In this document: piece after piece, positions 1 to 9,088 of the stretch | Numbering within the stretch: the stretch's first letter is position 1 | How the letters are laid out: each line of letters starts with the position of its first letter | Assembly: GCA_943333275.1 (NCBI GenBank) | Contig: CALQSQ010000014.1 | Location: 1-64,000 of the forward strand | DNA from: Akkermansia muciniphila | GTDB lineage: Bacteria; Verrucomicrobiota; Verrucomicrobiia; Verrucomicrobiales; V1-33 | Length of the DNA stretch: 64,000 bases | Direction of reading: 5' to 3' | Notes under the pieces: generated by a model | Told to the model about the DNA's origin: nothing | Seen by the model: only the letters and a program-made list of their open reading frames with translations | Databases searched by the model: none | Program-made: the position numbers and the translations under genes

Positions 1-83
1 CCTTCCCCTCCTCCGGGAATCGCCCCCTCCGGCAGTCCCAAACCCGTCCCGAGCCTAACGCTCCGAGACCCCACCCGCGATTC

Positions 84-140
84 GTTCAACCATGGTTATC
101 ATTGGGGCTTACAGCCCAATGATAACCTTATTTGTTAGGC
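84..140 (-). other. attC-like integron recombination site (57 bp)
   Basis: Minus strand reads GCCTAAC (RYYYAAC) - spacer - hairpin GGTTATCATT/AATGATAACC plus GGGCT/AGCCC with one bulged base - GTTGAAC (GTTRRRY). The cassette's own 5' end at 588-594 (minus) is GTTAGGC, perfectly complementary to the GCCTAAC box. Confidence 0.55.
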
Positions 141-162
141 GTTGCGGGTATTGGGAAAAGAC

Positions 163-570
163 TCACTTGTAGAGGAGTTCTGAGTTGCCTTTCTTGCGGT
201 GTCGAATGGCGAGTCCGACCCCGCGATAATCTGAGGTCCAGACGTGAACCTCGCCGCCGTCGTCGAGGAGAAAACGAAGCGTGCCGCCTGCCTTGGATGG
301 CTCTGCGGTGCCTTTGGTCTTGGAATACATGAACTGCGGACTGAACCCGTCTGGTAGCCCAAGGAAATCGAGCACCTGCTGAATGCCTGGTGGGTGAGGC
401 GGGCCATGAAAGAACTTGTCCACTGCATCAGGAGTTCGGTTGGAGCGCTTAGACTCGGTGGCGAGTTGTGTAGGAAGCTGCTGGCTCCAAGTCCACTTGG
501 CGTAGTCCGCGAGGGCATCGCTGGTCACGATGAGCGCAGAAAGCAGGAAGGCTAGAATCGCTCGGTTCAT
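163..570 (-). CDS. small secreted hypothetical protein, cassette-borne candidate
   Basis: 135-aa ORF with signal-peptide-like N-terminus (MNRAILAFLLSALIVTSDALA); start codon about 18 nt after the GTTAGGC box at 588-594. Confidence 0.6.
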   Translation of the reverse strand: MNRAILAFLLSALIVTSDALADYAKWTWSQQLPTQLATESKRSNRTPDAVDKFFHGPPHPPGIQQVLDFLGLPDGFSPQFMYSKTKGTAEPSKAGGTLRFLLDDGGEVHVWTSDYRGVGLAIRHRKKGNSELLYK

Positions 571-963
571 AGAGTGCGCGTAGCAACGCCTAACATCCTA
601 CTTAGCGGTGGAGGATGCGGGTGGGTGGTTGATCATGCGAGGTGCTAATGCGAAAGGAAACGGGGGAATTTGCGGGTTTTTTCCGATGTGCGTTGGCATG
701 GCAGTGATATTCTGGGTGCTATTGCGAATGGATAATACGAATTACTTACTGCGTGGATGGCGGGAATCGCTGGCGGGTGATAATGCGGTGGTTGCGGGTG
801 TCGCTCCAGTCGCTGGAGCCGGTGAAGCCGCCGGGGCCGATGAGGGCGCATTGGGGTTCGTGAAGGCGGGGTTGCCGGTCCGGTGGGGTGTGGGCATGGG
901 GGCTTTTAGGGCAGGTTTGGGTGGTTGTCGCGAGATTTTGATTTGATTGGGTGAAAAAACGCG

Positions 964-1302
964 GTGCATAGCGGCGTATGGGTGGGAACGGGGGGCGCAT
1001 TTCCAAACTTCCGCGCCGCCCGGCTGCAGATGGCTGCCAATTTTTCAAGACATCAAGCTTATGCCTATGCTGAGCGCATCCGGGAGCGGTTGCCGCGCCG
1101 GATGCAGGAGCTGCGGGAGGCGCAGGGTTTGAGCCAGTATGCTCTGTGGCGGAGATGCGGGGTGTCGCGGAATACGATCAGCCGGATCGAGGCGGGGGAT
1201 AGGCTTCCGGGGGTGGCGGTGCTGGCGCAGTTGGCTGCGGGCATGGGAGTGTCGCTGGAGGGATTTATCGGGGGCTTGGAGGATGGTCCGAAAGCGTCCT
1301 GA
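964..1302 (+). CDS. XRE-family helix-turn-helix transcriptional regulator (true start may be internal)
   Basis: RIRERLPRRMQELREAQGLSQYALWRRCGVSRNTISRIEAGDRLPGVAVLAQLAAGMGVSLEGFI is a typical HTH_3 domain. Confidence 0.8.
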   Translation: MHSGVWVGTGGAFPNFRAARLQMAANFSRHQAYAYAERIRERLPRRMQELREAQGLSQYALWRRCGVSRNTISRIEAGDRLPGVAVLAQLAAGMGVSLEGFIGGLEDGPKAS

Positions 1303-1324
1303 ATAGAGGACTACCGCCTGGGGC

Positions 1325-1427
1325 GGGGGCTGTGCTCTATTGCCGGCCATTCCACCCGATGACTGCGATGCGTTTCTCTTCCCATTCCACGCCTGCCCTG
1401 CTGCCGCCAGGGGCCGTTTCCCGGTTC
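1325..1427 (+). repeat. 103-bp dispersed repeat, copy 1
   Basis: About 86% identical by hand alignment, without indels, to the reverse complement of 46740-46842. Confidence 0.8.
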
Positions 1428-1531
1428 GGAATGGGGGTGCCCCCCTGCGGTGCGGGGGCGGGAAATCGGTTGGTGGAAGGGGAGATTTCGGGGGTTGCTT
1501 CGGGAAACGGGGCTGCAATTGGGTTCGGGGG

Positions 1532-1762
1532 TCGTGCAGAATCATTCTGCGATCGTGCAGGATCAGTTTGCGATCGTGCAGGATCGTTCTGCGACCGTGC
1601 AGGATTGTTCTGCGACCGTGCAGGATTGTTCTGCGACCGTGCAGGATCAGGTTGCGATCGTGCAGGATCAGGTTGCGATCGTGCAGGATCATTCTGCGAC
1701 CGTGCAGAATCAGGTTGCGATCGTGCAGAATCAGTTTGCGATCGTGCAAGATCAGGCTGCGA
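1532..1762 (+). repeat. 21-bp tandem repeat array, 11 units
   Basis: Units of the form (T/C)CGTGCAGGATCAGTTTGCGA repeated 11 times with exact 21-bp spacing; encodes heptads (AIVQDQF) in the frame of ORF 1450..2637. Confidence 0.95.
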
Positions 1763-1926
1763 CACGGGTGCCAGCCAAGCAACATTTTCCAGATGCAGTA
1801 ACCTCAACCCAGGAGGGCCCCATGCCGAGTTGGGATGATGGGCAACACTGGGACGCGGGCTTATTTTGGGATTCGGCCTCACCTCCGCCGCTGCCGACGG
1901 CATCCAACCACAAACGCAAATCCACT

Positions 1927-2637
1927 ATGAAAAGACAACCGTTCTTCCCCCGCACGAATGCCGCCCGGCCTGACTGGTTCGGGAATTTTGCCGCGCAGCT
2001 AACCATCGCTAATGCCATCCTGGGATTACCCGCCGGAGATGTGACGAACATTATCAAGGATGCGCTGTATGCCAAATACCTCACGGGGCTGTGGCTGACG
2101 GCGGTGCGGGAGTTCGGCCCGGCGGCGACCGCCGCTCTGGAGGGATTCCTCAATCAGGATGGGGACGGGGTGACGGCGTTTGTGCCTCCGGTGTTCACGG
2201 TCCCGGCCCTTCCCGCGGGCGTGACGGCGGTGCCCACGGGGGCGCTGAACCGCATCCTGCTCATGGCGGCACGCATCAAGGCGCTGCCCACTTACACCGA
2301 GGCCATCGGCCTGCAGTTGGGCATCGTGGGGCCGGAGGATGCCGCCGAGCATGACGTGCCGGAATTCACCCTGAAGCGGCTCACCGGAGAGACGTGCGAT
2401 TGTGTGCAGTTGGACTTCAAGAAATTCGGCCACAAAGGGGTGGCGATTTACTGCAGCGTAAACGATGGCCCGGAACAACTGCTGGCCATCGATCTGGTGA
2501 CGCCCTACGTGGACAACCGTCCGTTGGCGGTAGCCGGGGTGGCGGAAAAGCGGACGTATCGTCAGCGGTTCTATGATGACAATGGGCCGGTGGGTGACTT
2601 CACTGCCGCATCCTCCGTGACGGTCTCCCCGAATTAA
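1927..2637 (+). CDS. conserved hypothetical protein (MKRQPFFPR... type, possible C-terminal Fn3-like region); the ORF is open upstream through the 21-bp array to 1450
   Basis: 236-aa ORF starting MKRQPFFPRTNAARPDWFGNFAAQL; end of the longer ORF 1450..2637. Confidence 0.7.
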   Translation: MKRQPFFPRTNAARPDWFGNFAAQLTIANAILGLPAGDVTNIIKDALYAKYLTGLWLTAVREFGPAATAALEGFLNQDGDGVTAFVPPVFTVPALPAGVTAVPTGALNRILLMAARIKALPTYTEAIGLQLGIVGPEDAAEHDVPEFTLKRLTGETCDCVQLDFKKFGHKGVAIYCSVNDGPEQLLAIDLVTPYVDNRPLAVAGVAEKRTYRQRFYDDNGPVGDFTAASSVTVSPN

Positions 2638-2750
2638 TATCAGCATCCCTCACGCAACGGTGGTGGGAGCGCAGCTGCCGCCTTACTCCCACCACCGGAA
2701 TGATTTTCAGGCAGGCGGCCTTCCGTTCACCCTTCAAATTTTCCAAAGTC

Positions 2751-3302
2751 ATGCCCTTCGATCCCACAAAACCCGCGGCGAACTCGCCCCTCATCTCCGC
2801 AGAAATGCGCGACCAGCTCAACGCGCTCAAGGCGCTGATCGATGCGCAAGGCGCGGGCGTGCAATTCGGACGCGCGGCGGCGGATTGGACCAGCAGCGTG
2901 GCGACCTTCAGCGATGTGCCGGGCCTGGCCTTCGCCGTGGCAGCGGGGGAGAGCTGGCAGGCGGAACTGGTCCTGCACGCCATCAGCGGCACGACCGGCC
3001 AGGGGCTGAAATTCCGCGTCACGGGGCCGGGCGCGTCGGCGGTGATGATCGCGATTGTGGGCACGGGATCAAGCAGCTCGACGACGACAGAATGCGAGGT
3101 GCAGACAGCGTTCTCCGTCGCCAGCCCGGCCAAGTCCTTTGTGACGGGCACTTCGCTCACCGGCGTGGTCCGCCTGCACGTGGCCGTGACGGCGGCGAGC
3201 GCCGGGGGCACGGTGCAACTCCAAGCCAGCAACAGCTCCGGCAGCGGCACGGTGACGGTCAAGGCGGGGTCTGATCTGGTGGCGCGGAGGAGTGGGGTTT
3301 AA
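2751..3302 (+). CDS. hypothetical protein, possible phage-tail/fibre-like
   Basis: 183-aa ORF beginning MPFDPTKPAANSPLISAEMRDQLNALKALID; same strand as and downstream of 1927..2637. Confidence 0.65.
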   Translation: MPFDPTKPAANSPLISAEMRDQLNALKALIDAQGAGVQFGRAAADWTSSVATFSDVPGLAFAVAAGESWQAELVLHAISGTTGQGLKFRVTGPGASAVMIAIVGTGSSSSTTTECEVQTAFSVASPAKSFVTGTSLTGVVRLHVAVTAASAGGTVQLQASNSSGSGTVTVKAGSDLVARRSGV

Positions 3303-3782
3303 AGTGCCTGTGAGCCCCAGAGTAAGTTGCCGTCCCTTTAAACTTTGACGGCTCTGGAAATCGAGCTCGGAGACGGTAACCTTTTTGTCCGTGAATCCGG
3401 CAGACCTAAAGGAAATGACAAAAGGAAACTCACAAAAACCCTCAGCCAAGAAATACTTCTTGGAAATGCGGACAGGCGGAGCTATTCTCGCGGACACGCG
3501 AACATCAGAAATCGTCAACGAATCGCCCCAACGACCAGTGGAACGCCAAAATCAGTCCCACACGGCAGCGGAAAGTAAATTGTGCCTACTTTTTCCTTCC
3601 TCATTCGTCCATTTCCCCCCCCTCTATCTCACCAGACCCTCACCCTCCCCGATTCCGATTTACCGACAAACGCCGCCCTGAAAAAGCAAACTCCTGACTG
3701 ACACGCTTCACAAACCCAGCGGTCCGATGTTGACCCGCAAAACAATCGGCAAACCGATACCGGACGGAGTGCCGGATGAGCC

Positions 3783-4067
3783 ATGACTGACAAACCCAAA
3801 CACATTGCCCAGAATCCCGAGTGCCTGACACAGGCGCAACAGGATGGCATTGAAAATGCGCCGGGTTATTACCACCCGAAACACGATGATTCCGAGGCGG
3901 ACTATTTCCAGAACATCCTTTGGGAGCGGAAAATCTTCGTGGACATCGTGGACTATGACCCGGAGGGGCGAACCTGCCGATTGATCGGTCCGCTCGCCGC
4001 ATGTGAAGCTGCCAAGCAAGCGCTAGCGAAGGTGAAAGTGAAGGCGAAGCTGCCACAGGAAAAGTAA
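3783..4067 (+). CDS. hypothetical protein (94 aa)
   Basis: ORF with plausible protein composition; no recognised domain. Confidence 0.5.
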   Translation: MTDKPKHIAQNPECLTQAQQDGIENAPGYYHPKHDDSEADYFQNILWERKIFVDIVDYDPEGRTCRLIGPLAACEAAKQALAKVKVKAKLPQEK

Positions 4068-4240
4068 TAAACTAATGAAAAGGGGTCGAAAAGGGATCGT
4101 GACAAGAATCTTGTCATCATTTTACGCGCCGCGCACACCGCCCCCATTGAGATCAGCATGGATGTCCGTTTTGGAATCCGGGCAAACTCATGACTACCTC
4201 TACACCCATGCCGCGCTGGCGGCGGGGCTTCCGAATGTTC

Positions 4241-4592
4241 TACCAAACAACGTTGAAAACAGGTCATGGCGAACCATGCCGCAGGCCATTCGCTTTGGTT
4301 CAACTCCAACGGAGTTACGGCCTCCAGCCCAGGGTTGCTCGGCACGAGCTACCCTGGGTTCAATCCGTCCCGCTCCGAACCGCAACGCGGTTCTGGCCTG
4401 CCCTCTCACGAGCATCAGTGGCCGTTGGCCGCAACCGCGTTGCGGTTGTTCCTTCGCGCGGCTCTTCCCCAAGGCAGGCCCTGCGGGGCCAACCTTGGGC
4501 TGGAGGCCCCCAACGCCTTTGGCGTAAAGAACGCTGCCCTGCGCTCGCCTCCAGCCACCATGGAATCGGCCTGTTTTCAATGCTGTTTGGTA
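4241..4592. repeat. 352-bp element with 23-bp terminal inverted repeats and internal hairpins (MITE-like or structured RNA)
   Basis: taccaaacaacgttgaaaacagg (4241-4263) versus reverse complement of 4570-4592 (taccaaacagcattgaaaacagg), 21/23; nested inverted repeat 4319-4337/4490-4508; several short triloop hairpins. Confidence 0.7.
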
Positions 4593-4669
4593 TTTCCCGG
4601 CTAATGCAGGGGAAAATCACCGGGGGCACGGCAGGGGAAAGGGGACAAGCTTGCGATGCAGCCTGAATT

Positions 4670-5320
4670 TCAGGCGCGGTGTTCTACTACCGCAGACTTG
4701 TCCCAGCGGATCTTGGCCATGCTGGCGTATTTGTCGTCGGCGGCGCGGTATCCCACTGGGCAGCAGACGACGGCGGTGAGTCCCTGGGCGCCGAGGTCGA
4801 GGATTTCATCGAATTTTTCCCGAACGAATCCTTCCATGGGGCAGGTGTCGATGCCGACGAGGGCGGCGGCGGTCATGAGATTTCCGAGTGCGATGTAGCA
4901 TTGTTTGGCGGCCCAGGCGTGCACGGCGGCCTCGTCCATTTGCGCCAGCGACCCAAGCATCATGCCGCGCAGACCGTCGAGGGCGGAGGTGGGGATGTTG
5001 CGCTTGGTGGCGATGTCGCGGAGGTAGGAATCGAGGTAAGCTTCGTCGAGATTGGTCTTGGCGCACATGACGACGAAGTGGGAGCAATCGGCGACCTGAC
5101 GCTGGCCCCAGGCGTGGGGGACGAGGGATTCGCGCAGGGCGTCATTGGTGATGACGAGAAATTTCCATGGCTGCAATCCATAGGAGGAGGGGGTGAGGAC
5201 GAGGGTGTCTTCCAGGCTGCTCCAGATATCGGCGGGGATTTTTGCCGAGGGATCAAAGGCTTTGGTGGCGTAGCGCCATTGGAGTTGGGAGACGATGGTT
5301 TCGACGGGGATGGTGGACAT
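4670..5320 (-). CDS. nitroreductase-family NAD(P)H-dependent oxidoreductase
   Basis: RYATKAFDPSAKIP...LTPSSYGLQPWKFLVITN...GIDTCPMEGF; start chosen at MSTIPVETIV. Confidence 0.85.
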   Translation of the reverse strand: MSTIPVETIVSQLQWRYATKAFDPSAKIPADIWSSLEDTLVLTPSSYGLQPWKFLVITNDALRESLVPHAWGQRQVADCSHFVVMCAKTNLDEAYLDSYLRDIATKRNIPTSALDGLRGMMLGSLAQMDEAAVHAWAAKQCYIALGNLMTAAALVGIDTCPMEGFVREKFDEILDLGAQGLTAVVCCPVGYRAADDKYASMAKIRWDKSAVVEHRA

Positions 5321-5355
5321 GTGGTATGTGGGGTTTGGGGAGGGAGGATGAATGT

Positions 5356-6912
5356 TTACAGAGGGGTGCCGCGGTAGTCCCGGCAAGCGAAAATTTTGAT
5401 ACGCCGGACCAAGTTGCCATGCCGGCGGACTTCATACTCCATGAGGGGCGTGACTTCGGCGAAGCTTTGCTCGATCATGGAGGGTGGTTCGGTGCGGGAT
5501 GCGACATCCGTGAAGAACAATGCGGTGGGGCCCTCGGCATCGGGCGATTGCTGGGAGGCTGTTTCCGATTCCTCATCGTAACGGGGCCAGAAGGCATACT
5601 GGCTGGTGGGGACGGGGGATTCCATGACTTGGATTCTGGGCCAGTCCGGATGCGGGGTGAGGATGGGGAGATTTTCGGGAAGGTAAAAATCCAGGGCGGC
5701 GGCGAGTTGGGGTGTTTCCGCGATGAGCATGAGCCCCTGGGGAAACTCTGCGGAAGAGTCCTGAATGATGCGCGAGGCCTCGGCGGCGGTTTCCTGCCAG
5801 CCCTGCCATTGCCGGGAGGGATCGCCATCGTAGCTGCGGAGGATGCCGGCCCGCCGCCACAGATCGGTGTTTAAAAGCGTCAGCGAGGCGAGTGCTGCGG
5901 TTCCCATCGTGATCCACTGCCAGAGGCTGCGCCGATCCAGCAGGTTGGAACCGGGCTGCCAGACGAAGGCGAGGAGTGCGCAAAGTGGTGGGATCAGCGG
6001 AATGAGATGGGTGGGTTTGCCCAGCCCGATCATGGCCGATCCTGCCAGCAGGGCAAAGCCGGGGAGCGAGAAGGCAAACAGGAAATACGCGGCATCCTCG
6101 CGCGGCTGCCTGCGAGCAACCTGCAATCCGACAAGCATGGCACTCACGACAAAAAGGGGTGACAGCGCGAGGGTCATCTGCCAGACGAAATGGAGCAGTG
6201 TTTGCGCGGCGAATCCGCTTATGTCGCCCCAGCCCATTTCCAGCAACCAATGATCCACCAACGCACCTCCGTGCTGGTGATTCCACCAGGCCAACGGGAG
6301 GATGCCAATCACCAGCCAGGAAACAAGCAGCAACCATGGTCCCGGTCTCCATAGCCGACCGCGCCAGCGACGCGATGCCAGGAGCAGAAAAGCGAAGGAG
6401 AATGGCAGACTGAAAGCGGAGAGGTCCGCCAGGAGTGCCAGGCCCCAGAGCGCGCCCGCTGCGGGCCAATGCCAGTTCCACGTTCCGGCGCGGTGCAGCC
6501 CAGTCCAGAGCAACTGCAGGCCGGCGGTGACGAAGAGCGCGGCGATCCATTCGGGCCTGAGCAGGATGGCGCCGAGATTGAAGGCAGGCAGGAGATTGAG
6601 GATGACCACGGCCCAGGCACCCGCACGGTCATTGGCCATTTTCTGGACCAATCGAAAGAGCATCCAACTGGCGGCGAGCGCCACGAGGGGCATGAGGAGG
6701 CGCAGCATGAGCGGACTTTTCACCATCCAGGCCGCCCACCCTGCCGCCAGCATGCCGATGCCGCCTCCATCGCAGCCGATCCACGTGCGGTGCAGGGCCA
6801 GCTGGAACAGATAGGCCTCGGACGGCGTGACTTCCATGGTCGCGGCCAGCCCCCAGCGCACCAGCGTGAGCAGAGCCATGGCGGCTGCAAGGAAGCGGAT
6901 CAGGGGTGACAT
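5356..6912 (-). CDS. glycosyltransferase family 39-like integral membrane protein
   Basis: Multi-TM protein with ArnT/PMT-like N-terminus (TPSEAYLFQLALH); start chosen at MSPLIRFLAAAMALL. Confidence 0.65.
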   Translation of the reverse strand: MSPLIRFLAAAMALLTLVRWGLAATMEVTPSEAYLFQLALHRTWIGCDGGGIGMLAAGWAAWMVKSPLMLRLLMPLVALAASWMLFRLVQKMANDRAGAWAVVILNLLPAFNLGAILLRPEWIAALFVTAGLQLLWTGLHRAGTWNWHWPAAGALWGLALLADLSAFSLPFSFAFLLLASRRWRGRLWRPGPWLLLVSWLVIGILPLAWWNHQHGGALVDHWLLEMGWGDISGFAAQTLLHFVWQMTLALSPLFVVSAMLVGLQVARRQPREDAAYFLFAFSLPGFALLAGSAMIGLGKPTHLIPLIPPLCALLAFVWQPGSNLLDRRSLWQWITMGTAALASLTLLNTDLWRRAGILRSYDGDPSRQWQGWQETAAEASRIIQDSSAEFPQGLMLIAETPQLAAALDFYLPENLPILTPHPDWPRIQVMESPVPTSQYAFWPRYDEESETASQQSPDAEGPTALFFTDVASRTEPPSMIEQSFAEVTPLMEYEVRRHGNLVRRIKIFACRDYRGTPL

Positions 6913-7137
6913 GAGTGGACGGGGCAGGGGGTCACCGGATAGCTGATCCCCCCACTTGGCAACGGGAAAACGCCTGACTCTCTGGCGGGAAACGGGGCAT
7001 GGGATGAGGGAACATTTCCCCGCAACTCTTCTGCACCAGCGGGGTTTGGGAGGCTGAACCCCTTCCCACCAGCATTTTTCGACTATGCCGATGACAAATT
7101 GTGGGCTACGTTCCGAGCCTATCCCCAAGCTGATTTT

Positions 7138-7653
7138 ATGAAATTCACCACCACCACCACCGCCTTTCTGCTCCTGCTGTCACTTCCCCTTGCTGCCGAG
7201 GAGAAGAAAAAGGAGTCTGTCAAGGATGCCAAGGGACTCATGGGCCTGCTCAAGAAACTGGACGCGGATGGCGATGGGAAAATCAGCGATGGCGAGAAAG
7301 AGGCCATTCATTCCAAGGTGAAGAAAGAAGTGCTCGACCGCTACGATCTCGATCATGATGGAAAACTGTCCGACGAGGAACGCGCCAAGGCCAAGGCGGA
7401 TGCCAAGCTCAAACTCGACAAGGACGGCAAGGGCTCCAGCGAGTTGGAATCCAAAGCGCGTGCTGCCTTCAACAAAAAATTCGACAAGGACGGCGACGGC
7501 AAACTCAACGAGGAGGAAAAAAAAGCCGCCCTTGCCGCCGTCAAAAAGCTCAAGGACAAGTCTTCACCGGGGGACGCGCCTGCACCTTCGATCAAAGCCG
7601 TTCCAGATGACGATGCAAAAACTCCCGCCGAGGTTGAAAAAGCTCCCAAATAA
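7138..7653 (+). CDS. secreted EF-hand calcium-binding protein
   Basis: Signal peptide; loops DADGDGKISDGE, DLDHDGKLSDEE, DKDGDGKLNEEE. Confidence 0.85.
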   Translation: MKFTTTTTAFLLLLSLPLAAEEKKKESVKDAKGLMGLLKKLDADGDGKISDGEKEAIHSKVKKEVLDRYDLDHDGKLSDEERAKAKADAKLKLDKDGKGSSELESKARAAFNKKFDKDGDGKLNEEEKKAALAAVKKLKDKSSPGDAPAPSIKAVPDDDAKTPAEVEKAPK

Positions 7654-7680
7654 TTCCCTGTCACCCACGCTCAAGCTTCC

Positions 7681-9063
7681 ATGAAACCCTCCTCCATCCA
7701 TCTTGTCTGGACTCTCGTCACTGCCGGAGCCTTTGCAGGCGGCATGTATTTGCAAAAATCGCAAACCCCCGCCACGCCGAAGAACGCCACCGTGGTCAAC
7801 AAGGCCGGGGCCTCCGCCAGCCAGGGAGCTTCATCGACTGCCAATTCGAAGGCCGATGCCGGTGCGCCCGATTCCATTTCCGGCATCAAAGAATTCATGG
7901 AGCGTTTCCGGAATGCTGATGGGTCCCCGCTCAGCCCCGCCCAAATGAAGGTGGCCATGTCCGAGATTCTCACGGAATCCGACCCCGTGAAGAGCAGCCT
8001 GATGTTTGCCATGATGCTCGATCAACTTACCGGCGAGAACGCCCCCACGGTGCTGGCGGAGATCAAGGCCCGGGTCGCCGGATTTGAAGGAATGCGTTAT
8101 TTCGGCCTTCTGGCCTACAAGTGGGGATCGGTGGATGGTGCCGGCGCCATGGCTGAGGCAGCGACTCAGGAGGGACCTGCCAAAATGATGACCAGTGCGG
8201 CCGCCATCGCTGGATGGGCGGCCAAGGATCCGGCGGCAGCCAAGGCCTGGCTGGCCAGCAGCAAGGACGGCAATGAATGGGAGAAGGGCATCATGGAACG
8301 TGGTCTGGTCAGTGGTATGGCGCGGAATGACCCGGCTGCGGCGCAGGCTTATGTGGCTTCGATCAAGGACGAGGGTCAGCGCACGCGAATGACGCAGGTG
8401 TTGTTGGAGGAAAAACTGAAACAAGGCACGGATGCCGCAGCTGCCTGGGCGGCGGGTCTGACCGATCCGCAAATGAAGCGCGGGGCCTACGAATCGATCG
8501 CAGATCAAATGTATCGCAATGATCCTGCCAAGGGCCTGGAATTCATCAAAGCCAACGCTGGTGATCCCGAGGCCGCCACCGCAGCGGGCAACATGGTTCG
8601 CCGCCTGGGTGAAAAGGACCCCAAGGAGGCCGTGGCTTTTTCGCAGGCATTGCCGGAGGGGGCCGTGCGGGCAAGCTCGTTTGAACAAACATTTCGCGCC
8701 TACAGCGACAAGGATGCTGAAGCCGCAGGCATTTACATCAATTCCAATATGAAAACGGGCAGTGACCGCGATTCCGCCATTCGTGGCCTGGCGCGGGGTC
8801 TCTCGAGGTCGGAGCCGGAAGCGGCCCTGACCTGGGTGGATGCCATCACCGACCCTGCCGTTCAATTTGAAAGTGCCCAGGAAGTCCTGAAGCGGTCTTA
8901 TCGCGCCAATCCAGACGGTGCCGTGGCCTATATGACCACCAAGGGGTGGACTCAGGAGCAGCAGGATGCGATCATCAATCAACCTCCGGATCAAGGGCCT
9001 GGGGGAGGATTTGGCGGCGGCGGTGGTCCGGGTCGTTTCTTTGGCGGCGGCTCCGGACGGTAG
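7681..9063 (+). CDS. secreted hypothetical protein with alpha-helical repeats and Gly-rich C-terminus
   Basis: 460-aa ORF; repeated W..xDP..A..W-type helices, C-terminal GGGFGGGGGPGRFFGGG. Confidence 0.7.
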   Translation: MKPSSIHLVWTLVTAGAFAGGMYLQKSQTPATPKNATVVNKAGASASQGASSTANSKADAGAPDSISGIKEFMERFRNADGSPLSPAQMKVAMSEILTESDPVKSSLMFAMMLDQLTGENAPTVLAEIKARVAGFEGMRYFGLLAYKWGSVDGAGAMAEAATQEGPAKMMTSAAAIAGWAAKDPAAAKAWLASSKDGNEWEKGIMERGLVSGMARNDPAAAQAYVASIKDEGQRTRMTQVLLEEKLKQGTDAAAAWAAGLTDPQMKRGAYESIADQMYRNDPAKGLEFIKANAGDPEAATAAGNMVRRLGEKDPKEAVAFSQALPEGAVRASSFEQTFRAYSDKDAEAAGIYINSNMKTGSDRDSAIRGLARGLSRSEPEAALTWVDAITDPAVQFESAQEVLKRSYRANPDGAVAYMTTKGWTQEQQDAIINQPPDQGPGGGFGGGGGPGRFFGGGSGR

Positions 9064-9088
9064 ACCATTTCCGTGCGCGCCAAATGGC

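Noticed and set aside
1532-1762. Possible CRISPR array
   Set aside because: Units are directly abutting 21-bp repeats with no spacers and no cas genes nearby.
3345-3681. Short ORFs between the XRE-linked module and 3783..4067
   Set aside because: No domain, overlapping alternative frames; cannot be supported as genes.
4190-4666. Overlapping ORFs across the 352-bp TIR element
   Set aside because: Several frames open on both strands, explained by palindromic GC-rich repeats; no recognisable protein.
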